This document shows, piece by piece, positions 1 through 7,068 of a stretch of 40,333 nt of DNA. The position numbers and the translations under genes are program-made. Each line of letters starts with the position of its first letter. The first letter of the stretch is position 1. Under the pieces are notes generated by a model. It did no database searches, was not told the DNA's origin, and was given only the letters and a program-made list of their open reading frames with translations. The stretch comes from Luteimonas terricola (GTDB lineage Bacteria; Pseudomonadota; Gammaproteobacteria; Xanthomonadales; Xanthomonadaceae), in assembly GCF_004352845.1 (NCBI RefSeq), contig NZ_SJRX01000013.1, positions 1 through 40,333 on the forward strand, read 5' to 3'.

Positions 1-230
1 CGGCATCCGCCTGGCGGCGGATGCCTCCTCCTTGACTTCCCCGCGAAGGCCTCCCGGCCACGGCGGGGCTCGGCGTTGTTGCAACTGCGCGAGATGCCCG
101 CTTTGCTCCTGGGGCCACCGCGCACTGTTGCGCACCGGGTGCCAAGGCCCTTGAGAGCGAAGTCAAGGAGGAGGCGATGGCCGCAGGCCATTGCCGGGGG
201 ACATGAGCACTCAAGGGCCTTGGCACCCGG
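1..230 (-). repeat. Composite double-palindrome repeat, copy 1 (left end cut by window)
   Basis: The copy consists of a type-a palindrome cut by the window start, a linker (62-134) and a complete type-b palindrome (135-230). Type a: inner hairpin 2-11/16-25, then TCCTCCTTGACTTC at 26-39, then the right outer arm from 40, containing CGAAGGCCTCCCGGCCAC. Type b: 21-base outer arms 135-155 and 210-230 pair perfectly (core CCAAGGCCCTTGAG), inner hairpin 173-182/186-195 with one G-T pair, and the unpaired strands AAGTCAAGGAGGA (160-172) and GGGGGACATGAG (196-207). The linker is related to the reverse complement of 1881-1943. Relative to copies 2 and 3 the whole unit is inverted. It ends 42 bases beyond the stop codon of dbpA. 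Seen directly in sequence; function unknown. Confidence 0.9.
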
Positions 231-272
231 CGCGGAGCGCCGCGGACCCGCCGGCAGCGTTTCGATCCGTGG

Positions 273-1655
273 CTAGATCGGCTGCACCCGGAACTTCCGC
301 CCCTTGATCTTCCCGGCGCGCAGGCGTTCAAGCGCCTGCGTGGCCTTGCCGCGCGCGATGGCGACGTAGCTGCGGGTGGCGAAGACGTCGATCTTGCCGA
401 TCGCGTCCTTGTGCAGGCCGGCGTCGCCGGTCAGGGCACCGACGATGTCGCCGGGGCGCAGCTTGTCGCCGCGGCCGGCGTCGATGCGCAGGGTCGCCAT
501 CGCGGGCACCGGTACGTTGGTGGCCTTGCCCGACAGCGGCGCCACGCTTTCCCAGCGCAAGGGCTTGCCCTGGCGTTCGGCGACGAGCTCGGCGCGCGGG
601 CGTTCGCGCGGAGTCACCAGGCTCAGCGCCAGGCCGGCGCGCCCGGCGCGTCCGGTGCGGCCGACGCGGTGCAGGTAGGTGTCGACGTCAGTGGGCAGTT
701 CGTAGTTCACCACCGCGCCGATGTCTTCGACGTCCAGCCCGCGCGCGGCGACGTCGCTGGCCACCAGCACGCTGCAGCTGCGGTTGGCGAACTGCAGCAG
801 CACTTCGTCGCGGTCGCGCTGCTCCATGTCGCCGTGCAGGGCCAGCGCGGAGAAGCCGTAGTGTTCGAGCGATCCGACCACCTCCCGGGTATCGGCGCGG
901 GTGTTGCAGAACACCACCGCGGACTCCGGGCGGTGGCGCAGAAGCAGGGCGGCCAGCAGCGGCGCGCGGCGCGTCGGCTCGGCCTCGAAGAACAGCTGTT
1001 CGATCGCGGCCGGCTGCGCGCCGCCGTCGATGCTGACCTCCAGCGGCTCGCGCAGCATGGTCTGGCCCAGCGCGCGGATCGCGTCGGGGAAGGTGGCCGA
1101 GAACAGCAGGCCCTGGCGGTCCTTGGGCGTGCGCTTCACCAGGTCGCGGATGTCGTCCTCGAAGCCCATGTCGAGCATGCGGTCGGCCTCGTCCAGCACC
1201 AGGGTGCGCACGGACTTCAGCGACAGCGCGCCCTTGGCGGCGAGCTCCTGGATGCGCCCGGGCGTACCGACCACGACGTGCGGTGCATGCGTGAGCGAGG
1301 CCAGCTGCGGACCCAGCGGGATGCCGCCGCACAGGATCGAGACCTTCAGGTTCGGGATGCCCAGCGCCAGGCGCCGCATCTGCTTGCCGACCTGGTCGGC
1401 CAGTTCGCGCGTGGGGCACAGTACCAGCGCTTGGGTCGTGCCCAGCGCGGGATCGAGCCGGTGCAGCAGGCCCAGGCCGAAGGCGGCGGTCTTGCCGCTG
1501 CCCGTCGGGGCCTGCGCGATCACGTCGCGGCCGTCCAGGATCGCCGGCAGCGCCTGCGCCTGGATCGGGGTCATGGTGGTGAAGCCGAGGGCTTCGACGC
1601 CCTGCAGCAGGGCGGGCGGGACTTCGAGCGAGGCGAAATCGGGGGGCGTGCTCAT
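273..1655 (-). CDS. dbpA: DEAD-box ATP-dependent RNA helicase DbpA
   Basis: The 460-residue product matches DbpA in length (about 457 in E. coli) and domain order. Seen: Q motif region near residue 29 (TPIQ), Walker A APTGSGKT at 49-56, PTRELA at 81-86, TPGR at 131-134, DEAD at 155-158, SAT at 186-188, then the second RecA lobe with ARGLDV and HRVGRTGRAG. The last 75 or so residues match the DbpA RNA-binding domain, which in E. coli recognises hairpin 92 of 23S rRNA during large-subunit assembly. The open frame extends 38 codons upstream, but that extension crosses a hairpin at 1695-1742 and has no helicase-like sequence, so the ATG at 1655 (MSTPPDF) is chosen. The gene stands alone, with composite repeats on both sides. 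Confidence 0.93.
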   Translation of the reverse strand: MSTPPDFASLEVPPALLQGVEALGFTTMTPIQAQALPAILDGRDVIAQAPTGSGKTAAFGLGLLHRLDPALGTTQALVLCPTRELADQVGKQMRRLALGIPNLKVSILCGGIPLGPQLASLTHAPHVVVGTPGRIQELAAKGALSLKSVRTLVLDEADRMLDMGFEDDIRDLVKRTPKDRQGLLFSATFPDAIRALGQTMLREPLEVSIDGGAQPAAIEQLFFEAEPTRRAPLLAALLLRHRPESAVVFCNTRADTREVVGSLEHYGFSALALHGDMEQRDRDEVLLQFANRSCSVLVASDVAARGLDVEDIGAVVNYELPTDVDTYLHRVGRTGRAGRAGLALSLVTPRERPRAELVAERQGKPLRWESVAPLSGKATNVPVPAMATLRIDAGRGDKLRPGDIVGALTGDAGLHKDAIGKIDVFATRSYVAIARGKATQALERLRAGKIKGRKFRVQPI

Positions 1656-1694
1656 GCGCACATGATGGCAGGCATCGTGTGCGCCGCCGTCAAA

Positions 1695-1742
1695 AAGAAC
1701 CGGGGTCAGAGTCACTTCCTCCCCCGGCTTTTCCAGGTTCTT
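1695..1742. repeat. Short imperfect palindrome resembling REP/RAYT-type sequences
   Basis: The arms AAGAACC (1695-1701) and GGTTCTT (1736-1742) enclose CCGGGG (1700-1705) and CCCCGG (1722-1727). The left half contains GGGGTCAGAGTC, a string I associate from memory with REP sequences mobilised by IS200-like RAYT transposases in gammaproteobacteria. It lies about 40-90 bases upstream of the dbpA start. No transposase gene is present in the window. The structure is visible; the family assignment is tentative. Confidence 0.4.
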
Positions 1743-1784
1743 CCCCCAACTGAGGGAATGGCGCGCCATTGATGCTCTCGGGCG

Positions 1785-2050
1785 CCGGGTACCAAGGCCC
1801 TTGAGTGCTCATGTCCCCCGGCGCTGGCCTGCGGCCAGCACCTCCTCCTTGACTTCGCTCTCAAGGGCCTTGGCACCCGGTGCGCAGCAGTACGCGGTGG
1901 CGCAGGAGCGAAGCCCGGCTCGCGCATCTGCAGCCGAAGCGAGCCCCGTCGTGGCCGGGAGGCCTTCGCGGGGAAGTAAAGGAGGAGGCATCCGCCGCCA
2001 GGCGGATGCCGGGGGACATGAGCCGCGAAGGCCTCCCGGCCACGGCGGGG
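1785..2050 (+). repeat. Composite double-palindrome repeat, copy 2 (complete)
   Basis: This is the only complete copy. Type-b palindrome: outer arms 1785-1805 and 1860-1880 (21 pairs, one mismatch), CTCATGTCCCCC at 1808-1819, inner hairpin 1820-1829/1833-1842 with one mismatch, TCCTCCTTGACTTC at 1843-1856. Linker: 1881-1943. Type-a palindrome: 28-base outer arms 1944-1971 and 2023-2050 (one G-T type mismatch), AAGTAAAGGAGGA at 1974-1986, perfect inner hairpin 1987-1996/2001-2010 with a four-base loop, GGGGGACATGAG at 2011-2022. The two palindromes face away from each other. The unit ends 24 bases beyond the stop codon of the DUF885 gene and fills most of the 419-base gap between dbpA and that gene. 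Confidence 0.92.
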
Positions 2051-2074
2051 CCCTCCAGGTCACGCGGGGCCGGG

Positions 2075-3967
2075 TCAGCCGACCTTCTGCGACTCCACCC
2101 AGCGGTTCACGCGCCGCTCCAGCAGGTCCAGCGGCATCGCGCCGCCGCCCAGCACGGCGTCATGGAAGCCGCGGATGTCGAAGCCTTCGCCCAGCTCGGC
2201 CTCGGCTTTGGCGCGCAGCTCCTGGATGCGGATCATGCCGACCTTGTACGCGGTCGCCTGGCCGGGATTGACCAGGTAGCGCTGCACCTCGGACTTGATC
2301 GCGGCGTCGGGCACCGAGCTGTTGGCGCGGAAGTAGTCCACCGCCTGCTGCTCGGTCCAGCCCTTGGCGTGCATGCCGGTGTCGACCACCAGGCGGATCG
2401 CGCGCCACATCTCCGACATCAGCCGGCCGTACTCGGAATACGGCGTCTGGTAGGTGTCGGGCATCTCCTTCGCCAGCCACTCCGAGTACAGGCCCCAGCC
2501 CTCGGTGTAGGCGGTGTCGAAGTTCTGGGTGCGGAAGGTCGGCACGCCCGTGAGCTCCTGGGCGATGGAGATCTGCATGTGATGGCCGGGCAGGCCCTCG
2601 TGGTAGGCGATGACTTCGAGCTCGGTCTTGGGCATCGCGTCCATGTCCGACAGGTGCGCGTAATAGATGCCTGCCCGCGAACCGTCGGGCGTGCCCGGAT
2701 AGTAGTGCTGCGCGGCGCCGTCCTGCTCGCGGAAGGCTTCCACGCGCTTGACCTCCAGGTCGGCCTTGGGCAGCAGGCCGAAGTACTGCGGCAGGTACTG
2801 CTTGATGTTGTCGATGGCCGCGGTGGCGTCGTCGATATAGGCCTGGCGGCCGGCGTCGGTGTTGGGATACAGGCGCTCGGGATCGGCCTGCACGTGCAGG
2901 AAGAAGGCCTGCAGGTCGCCCTCGAAGCCGATCTGCGCCTGCACCTTCTCCAGCTCGCCGCGCAGGCGCGCGACTTCCGACAGGCCGAGTTCGTGGATCT
3001 CGTCGGCGCTCATGTCGGTGGAGGTGTTCTGCTCGAGCTGGTAGGCGTAGTACGCGGCGCCGTTGGGGTGGGTCTGGCCCACGCCGGTGGGATTGACCGA
3101 AGCCTTGGGCAGCTCTTCGCCGGCGTAGGCGATGAGCCGGTCGTAGGCGGGCTTCACGTCCTCCACCAGCGCCTTGCGCGCGTCCTCCTTGAGCTCGGCC
3201 GCGCGTTCGGCGGTGACCGTCCCGGCTTCGGCCAGGGCATCGGCCTTGGCCTGGGCATCGGCCCACAGCGCGCTGTCGGGGCCGTCTTCGAACGGCGCGC
3301 CGCCCACGACCTTCTTCGACTGGTCGATCACGCCTTCCCAGGCGAACTTCGGCGGGCGGATGCCCTCTGCGGCGGACTCGCCGGCGCGCTCGACCAGGGT
3401 GTCGAACATCAGCGGCAGCGCGCGCAGGCGCGAGACGTAGGCCAGGTAGTCGGACTCATCGTCGACGCGGTGGAAATTGATCATGAAGGTCGGGGCCATG
3501 CTGTGCATGCCGCTCATCTGGTCGAAGGCGTAGCCGTCAAGCAGGAAGGGCATGCCGTCGCGGGCGCTTTCGTACTGCTTTTTCCACAGGTCCCAGGACA
3601 GCTGCGCCTCGGGGTCCAGGCGGTCGTAGTCGAAGTTCGACTCCATGGCCTGCACCGAGGCTTCCATCCACGCAAGGCGCTTCTGGATGCCCGCCTCGGA
3701 CACGTCGTCGATCTGGTTGTACAGCTCCTTGCGACCGAGGAAGGTCATGCGGATCGGGCTGAACTGCAGCTGTTCCTCGAACTGCTCCTCGAACCAGGCG
3801 TTGAGGCGCGCGGTCTCGGCCTCGCGCTCTTCCGCCGTCGCCGGCGCTGCCGCCGTGGTGCCGGTGGTGGGGGCGTCCGTGGCGGCGCGGTCGCAGGCGG
3901 CCAGGCCGAGCGGCAGGACCAGCGCCAGGGCGATGGCGAGGGGGGAGCGGGCGGAAGCTGGGCGCAT
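2075..3967 (-). CDS. DUF885 family lipoprotein, probable metallopeptidase
   Basis: The product is 630 residues. The N-terminus MRPASARSPLAIALALVLPLGLAAC is a lipoprotein signal peptide with lipobox LAAC, so the mature protein is expected to be membrane-anchored in the periplasm or at the outer membrane. Around residue 455 is AYHEGLPGHHMQ, the HExxPGH-type signature of the DUF885 family (PF05960), whose members look like zinc metallopeptidases of the gluzincin type although few have a known substrate. Further conserved stretches include DTAYTEGWGLYSEW. The frame is open 21 codons further upstream, but the ATG at 3967 places the signal sequence correctly. The gene appears monocistronic and is divergent from folE. 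Peptidase activity is inferred from the family motif. Confidence 0.85.
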   Translation of the reverse strand: MRPASARSPLAIALALVLPLGLAACDRAATDAPTTGTTAAAPATAEEREAETARLNAWFEEQFEEQLQFSPIRMTFLGRKELYNQIDDVSEAGIQKRLAWMEASVQAMESNFDYDRLDPEAQLSWDLWKKQYESARDGMPFLLDGYAFDQMSGMHSMAPTFMINFHRVDDESDYLAYVSRLRALPLMFDTLVERAGESAAEGIRPPKFAWEGVIDQSKKVVGGAPFEDGPDSALWADAQAKADALAEAGTVTAERAAELKEDARKALVEDVKPAYDRLIAYAGEELPKASVNPTGVGQTHPNGAAYYAYQLEQNTSTDMSADEIHELGLSEVARLRGELEKVQAQIGFEGDLQAFFLHVQADPERLYPNTDAGRQAYIDDATAAIDNIKQYLPQYFGLLPKADLEVKRVEAFREQDGAAQHYYPGTPDGSRAGIYYAHLSDMDAMPKTELEVIAYHEGLPGHHMQISIAQELTGVPTFRTQNFDTAYTEGWGLYSEWLAKEMPDTYQTPYSEYGRLMSEMWRAIRLVVDTGMHAKGWTEQQAVDYFRANSSVPDAAIKSEVQRYLVNPGQATAYKVGMIRIQELRAKAEAELGEGFDIRGFHDAVLGGGAMPLDLLERRVNRWVESQKVG

Positions 3968-4087
3968 GGCGGGACTCTCCGGGACGGGGGATGACGGGGC
4001 ATTGTGTGGTGGTCGCGCACGCGCCGCCACGGCAGATGGTCATGGCCGGCGCGGTACCATATGCGGTCCCAGACAGGAGCGACCCCC

Positions 4088-4687
4088 ATGGCCAATCCGG
4101 ACGAACAGCGCAACGGCGTGGGCCGCGACGAGGCCGAGCAGGCTGTCCGCACACTGCTGCGCTGGGCCGGCGACAACCCGGAGCGCGAGGGCCTGCTCGA
4201 CACGCCCAAGCGCGTGGTCGACGCCTACGGCGACTGGTTCAGCGGTTACGCCGAGGAGCCCCACGAATACCTCGAGCGCACCTTCGAAGAGGTCTGCGGC
4301 TACGACGAGATGATCGTGCTGCGCGACATCCAGTTCGAAAGCCACTGCGAGCACCACATGGCGCCGATCATCGGTCGTGCCCACGTCGGCTACCTGCCCG
4401 ACGGCAAGGTGGTGGGCATCAGCAAGCTGGCGCGCGTGGTCGAGGCCTATGCGCGCCGCTTCCAGGTGCAGGAAAAGATGACCGCGCAGATCGCGCACGT
4501 GATCCAGGACGTGCTGAAGCCGCGCGGCGTCGGCGTGGTGGTCGAGGCCAGCCACGAATGCATGACCACCCGCGGCGTGCACAAGCGCGGGGTGAGCATG
4601 GTGACCTCGAAGATGGTCGGGGGCTTCCGCGACGACGCGCGCACGCGTCAGGAGTTCCTGCGCTTTATCGGGGATCCGCGGGGGTAA
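4088..4687 (+). CDS. folE: GTP cyclohydrolase I
   Basis: The 199-residue product catalyses conversion of GTP to 7,8-dihydroneopterin triphosphate, the first step of tetrahydrofolate synthesis. The zinc ligands of the family are visible: Cys87 and His90 in SHCEHH and Cys158 in SHECMTTRG. The substrate-binding stretch [21 protein letters not shown] follows. The ATG at 4088 (MANPDEQ) is preceded by ACAGGAG and matches the usual N-terminus; an upstream in-frame extension from 4004 lacks family similarity. The last 23 bases overlap the 3' end of the convergent lipoprotein gene. A possible -10 (TACCAT) lies just upstream. Confidence 0.96.
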   Translation: MANPDEQRNGVGRDEAEQAVRTLLRWAGDNPEREGLLDTPKRVVDAYGDWFSGYAEEPHEYLERTFEEVCGYDEMIVLRDIQFESHCEHHMAPIIGRAHVGYLPDGKVVGISKLARVVEAYARRFQVQEKMTAQIAHVIQDVLKPRGVGVVVEASHECMTTRGVHKRGVSMVTSKMVGGFRDDARTRQEFLRFIGDPRG

Positions 4688-5000
4688 GCGGGTCTGCGTC
4701 GTCCATCGTCGGGTCGACCGGCGGCGGGCGGGTGGCGTCGTCCAGCGGGGTGTCGTCCGTGGGCGGCGGGAGCGGGTCCATCGGCGGGACTTCGGGGTCG
4801 GTCGGCACCGGCAGCGGATCGACGGGCGCGGGCTCGTGCAGCGGCTCCGCCTCCGACAGGGGCGCGGGGTCCGTGGTGCCTGCAACGGGCACGTCTGCCG
4901 ACGGCAGTTGGTCCACCGGTGTATAGGCTTCGCTCGGGTCGCTGCAGGCGCTCAGTGACAGCGCCAGGGCGGCAAGGGCGGCGGGTAGCAGTCGCGTCAT
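4665..5000 (-). CDS. Proline-rich small lipoprotein, unknown function
   Basis: The product is 111 residues. It starts with a lipoprotein signal ([19 protein letters not shown], lipobox LSAC). The rest is a low-complexity chain rich in Pro, Asp, Thr and Glu (for example [20 protein letters not shown]), with almost no predicted fold and a strongly acidic charge. Such tails usually act as spacers or disordered surface regions. I do not recognise a family. The 3' end overlaps folE tail to tail by 23 bases, and the 5' end is 109 bases downstream of the barstar stop. The clear signal peptide and ATG make it a probable real gene. Confidence 0.7.
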   Translation of the reverse strand: MTRLLPAALAALALSLSACSDPSEAYTPVDQLPSADVPVAGTTDPAPLSEAEPLHEPAPVDPLPVPTDPEVPPMDPLPPPTDDTPLDDATRPPPVDPTMDDADPLTPADPR

Positions 5001-5109
5001 CGCGGCGGTCCTCGGAGGGTGGGCCTGCGCGAAGTATCGTGAACGCAGCGTGTTCGGGGCGTGTTCGTCGCCGGGCCGGTCGTGGCAGGCAAGGACGACT
5101 GGGCCCGGC

Positions 5110-5532
5110 TCAGGCGTCGGGCGAGGTCACCGGAAGCAGCGCCCAGAACGGCACGCCTGCGCGTGCGTGGGCGGACGCGGCCTCGTCCAGGATATCCAGC
5201 AGCGTGGCGAAGTCGTCCGGCGCGGCATCGCGCAGGTCGGTGCAGTGGTCGAGCAGCAGCACGTAGCCGGGCGCGGGCAGCCAGGACAGGTCGCCCAGGC
5301 TGTCGACGAGCGCGTCCCAGTTGCCGCCGAAGGTGGCGGGAAACTGCAGCGCTTCGGCGATCTGCTCGAGCAGGGCGTCCTTGTCGTCGGCGGCCGCCAG
5401 GTTGGCCGCGGCAACGGTGAAGTCGAGCGCGTTGGCGGCTTCGACCAGGGCTGCGCGATCGTGGATGTCGACGAAATAGGCCGCGGCCTGGCTGGCGTCG
5501 GCCAGCAGGGCGCCGAGCTCGATGTCGGTCAT
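5110..5532 (-). CDS. Barstar-family ribonuclease inhibitor
   Basis: The 140-residue product is the predicted cytoplasmic inhibitor of the RNase encoded immediately upstream. The barstar core is recognisable at residues 63-80 (QFPATFGGNWDALVDSLG), where Asp73 and Asp77 correspond to Asp35 and Asp39 of Bacillus barstar, which plug the barnase active site. VLLLDH follows, matching the next barstar strand. The N-terminal 45 residues are an extension found in several proteobacterial barstar proteins. The ATG at 5532-5530 overlaps the RNase stop (ATGA), which implies translational coupling so that inhibitor is made with toxin. There is no signal peptide. Confidence 0.88.
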   Translation of the reverse strand: MTDIELGALLADASQAAAYFVDIHDRAALVEAANALDFTVAAANLAAADDKDALLEQIAEALQFPATFGGNWDALVDSLGDLSWLPAPGYVLLLDHCTDLRDAAPDDFATLLDILDEAASAHARAGVPFWALLPVTSPDA

Positions 5533-6014
5533 GGGGCGTCCCTGCGCTGGAAGGCGCGAAAGCTGCGGTAGTGGTCGGCGGTGTAATACCACTCGGCCGG
5601 CGGGTCGCCGCCGGTGACGATGCGGCGCGCGCCGCGGTGGTCGAGCCCGGGCGTGTCGACGGTGTACTCGCGGTAGTGGCCGCGCGGGCGATCCGGCAGC
5701 AGGCGTTCGCGGTTCTGGAACACGCTGCCGTCCTGGCGGTGCGGGAAGGGGCCGCCGCGGTCGATCAGGGCCAGGGTGGCGTGGGCTTCGGCGGGCAGGA
5801 AGGCGAGCGCCGGATCGGACCGGACGCCGCCATCGCCGTGCGCGGGCGGCGGCAGGCCGGGCGCCACGTCGGGAGCCTGGTGCGTGCCCGCGGCGGGCGG
5901 GAGGCCGGGGCCGCCTTCGCGCTGCAGCACCTGCCACATGCCGAACAGGCACAGCGCCGCGACCAGCCAGATCCAGCTGCGCGGCGTGTTCCCCCGTGGC
6001 CTCCCCCCTGCCAT
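5529..6014 (-). CDS. Barnase-type guanyl-specific ribonuclease with N-terminal membrane/signal segment
   Basis: The product is 161 residues. Residues 13-30 form a hydrophobic segment (SWIWLVAALCLFGMWQVL), suggesting export or membrane anchoring. A Pro/Gly-rich linker follows to about residue 85, then a barnase/RNase T1-like (N1 family) domain. The catalytic set is intact by comparison with barnase: Glu116 (in HYREYTV, like Glu73), Arg131 (in GARRIV, like Arg87) and His148 (in TADHYRSF, like His102). The gene sits 10 bases after the I78 inhibitor gene and overlaps barstar by 4 bases, so the three are probably co-transcribed. Such pairs serve as secreted RNase plus self-protection; a role in competition is inference. 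Confidence 0.88.
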   Translation of the reverse strand: MAGGRPRGNTPRSWIWLVAALCLFGMWQVLQREGGPGLPPAAGTHQAPDVAPGLPPPAHGDGGVRSDPALAFLPAEAHATLALIDRGGPFPHRQDGSVFQNRERLLPDRPRGHYREYTVDTPGLDHRGARRIVTGGDPPAEWYYTADHYRSFRAFQRRDAP

Positions 6015-6024
6015 GGCGCCGGCC

Positions 6025-6363
6025 TCAGCCGCAGGTGACCCGGGTGATGCGGCCGGCGTCGTCGAGATGCAGGTTCAGGCGCCCGGCGCGGTAGTCCATC
6101 GTCACCGCCATGCCCGGCCGGATGACGCGGACGCCTTGGGCGCCGGCCGCTGCCTTGGCCTTGGCGGACACGTCTTCGCTGATGGTCTGGCCGACGAAGG
6201 CGGCCGCGGCCTTGTCGTCGCAGCTGCCGCTCACGCCGTCGATGATCGTCGGCGGCGGCCGGTCGGACGCCGGCTCGCGGGCGGTCGAGCAGGCGGCGAC
6301 CATGCAGGCCAGCGGTGCCACCAGCAGGGCGGCAAGGGTGCGGGCGGGGCGGTGATCGTGCAT
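6025..6363 (-). CDS. I78-family serine protease inhibitor lipoprotein
   Basis: The product is 112 residues with a lipoprotein signal peptide ending in VAAC. The C-terminal half carries the I78 inhibitor signature (PF11720): FVGQTISEDVSAKAKAAAG, then VRVIRPGMAVTMDYRAGRLN and the terminal ITRVTCG. Cys residues near position 48 (GSCDDK) and at the end probably form a disulphide. Characterised I78 proteins inhibit subtilisin- or chymotrypsin-type serine proteases. It lies 10 bases upstream of the RNase gene on the same strand, and 56 bases downstream of the MgtC-like gene. Co-expression with the exported RNase suggests that it may protect cell-envelope proteins; that link is inferred from spacing only. 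Confidence 0.82.
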   Translation of the reverse strand: MHDHRPARTLAALLVAPLACMVAACSTAREPASDRPPPTIIDGVSGSCDDKAAAAFVGQTISEDVSAKAKAAAGAQGVRVIRPGMAVTMDYRAGRLNLHLDDAGRITRVTCG

Positions 6364-6419
6364 TGGGGAGTCCTCGCGGTCGGTGTTGGATCATGCCGCA
6401 ACTGCGGCGCGTGCGTTCT

Positions 6420-6917
6420 TCAGTCTCCGCCGGGACCGGGGCCGGATCCGGGTTCGGCGGTGCCGATGCGGCGTTCCAGGCGGCGGAACACGGCCAGCAC
6501 CAGCACGCACAGCAGCGATGCGCCGAACGCCAGCAGGTAGTTGCCAAGCCCGGCGGCGATGCCGATGGCGGCGGCCATCAGCAGCGAGCTGGCGGTGGTC
6601 AGGCCGTGCACCTGCTGCTTGCCGCGGGCGCGCAGGATGGCGCCGGCGCCGACGAAGCCGACGGCGGCGACCACGGCCTCGATCAGGCGGCCGGGATCGA
6701 TGCGCAGCAGGTCGCGGTACTGCTCCTGGGCGAAGTGCTGGGCGACCACGTCGCCGAGGCCGACGATCAGCGCCGCGGCGCCGGCGATCATCATGTGCGT
6801 GCGCAGGCCGGCGGAATGGTGGCCGAGCTCGCGTTCGATGCCGAGCACGCCGCCCAGCGCCATCGCGGCGGCCACGCGCATCAGGATCCAGAGTTCGCCG
6901 TCGTGCAGGGCTTCCAT
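6420..6917 (-). CDS. MgtC/SapB-family inner-membrane protein
   Basis: The 165-residue product has about five hydrophobic segments and the N-terminal MgtC/SapB/YhiD domain signature: GGVLGIERELGHHSAGLRTHMMIAGAAAL, followed by VGFVGAGAILRARGKQQVHGLTTASSLL. The Arg/Glu in GIERE and the GAGAI motif are typical. It lacks the long soluble C-terminal domain of MgtC proper and ends in a Gly/Pro-rich tail, as in the shorter YhiD/SapB group. The family is linked to magnesium-limited growth and acid resistance, but the molecular activity is unsettled. The ATG at 6917 (MEALHDGELW) fits the family start; the longer open frame upstream reads into the divergent promoter region. Confidence 0.85.
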   Translation of the reverse strand: MEALHDGELWILMRVAAAMALGGVLGIERELGHHSAGLRTHMMIAGAAALIVGLGDVVAQHFAQEQYRDLLRIDPGRLIEAVVAAVGFVGAGAILRARGKQQVHGLTTASSLLMAAAIGIAAGLGNYLLAFGASLLCVLVLAVFRRLERRIGTAEPGSGPGPGGD

Positions 6918-7036
6918 CGCGGTCGTTCCGGTTGCGGACAGTTGATGACAGCGCAGTGGCGGTCTGTTGGCCGTGAAAGCGGGCGCCACGCGCTGTCGTT
7001 CATGCGGCGTGACGGTTCGCGATGTGGATGCATGCC

Positions 7037-7042
7037 TACAAT
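7037..7042 (+). promoter_or_regulatory. -10 like box upstream of lytic transglycosylase
   Basis: TACAAT lies 26 bases before the ATG at 7069, in the 151-base gap divergent from the MgtC-like gene. TACAAT-type -10 boxes are common in this bacterial group. No good -35 match is visible at 16-18 bases upstream. Confidence 0.4.
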
Positions 7043-7068
7043 CCGGCGAGTCGAATCCGGAGCTTGCG

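Noticed and set aside
1..230. CRISPR array or transposon ends
   Set aside because: There are only two different palindromes separated by one linker, with no regular spacers and no transposase or target-site duplication.
1656..1769. 38-codon N-terminal extension of dbpA
   Set aside because: It crosses the palindrome at 1695-1742 and has no helicase similarity; DbpA length and motifs fit the ATG at 1655.
3181..3195. TCCTCCTTGA within the DUF885 gene as a further repeat copy
   Set aside because: The match is short, lies inside a coding sequence and has neither inner nor outer stem.
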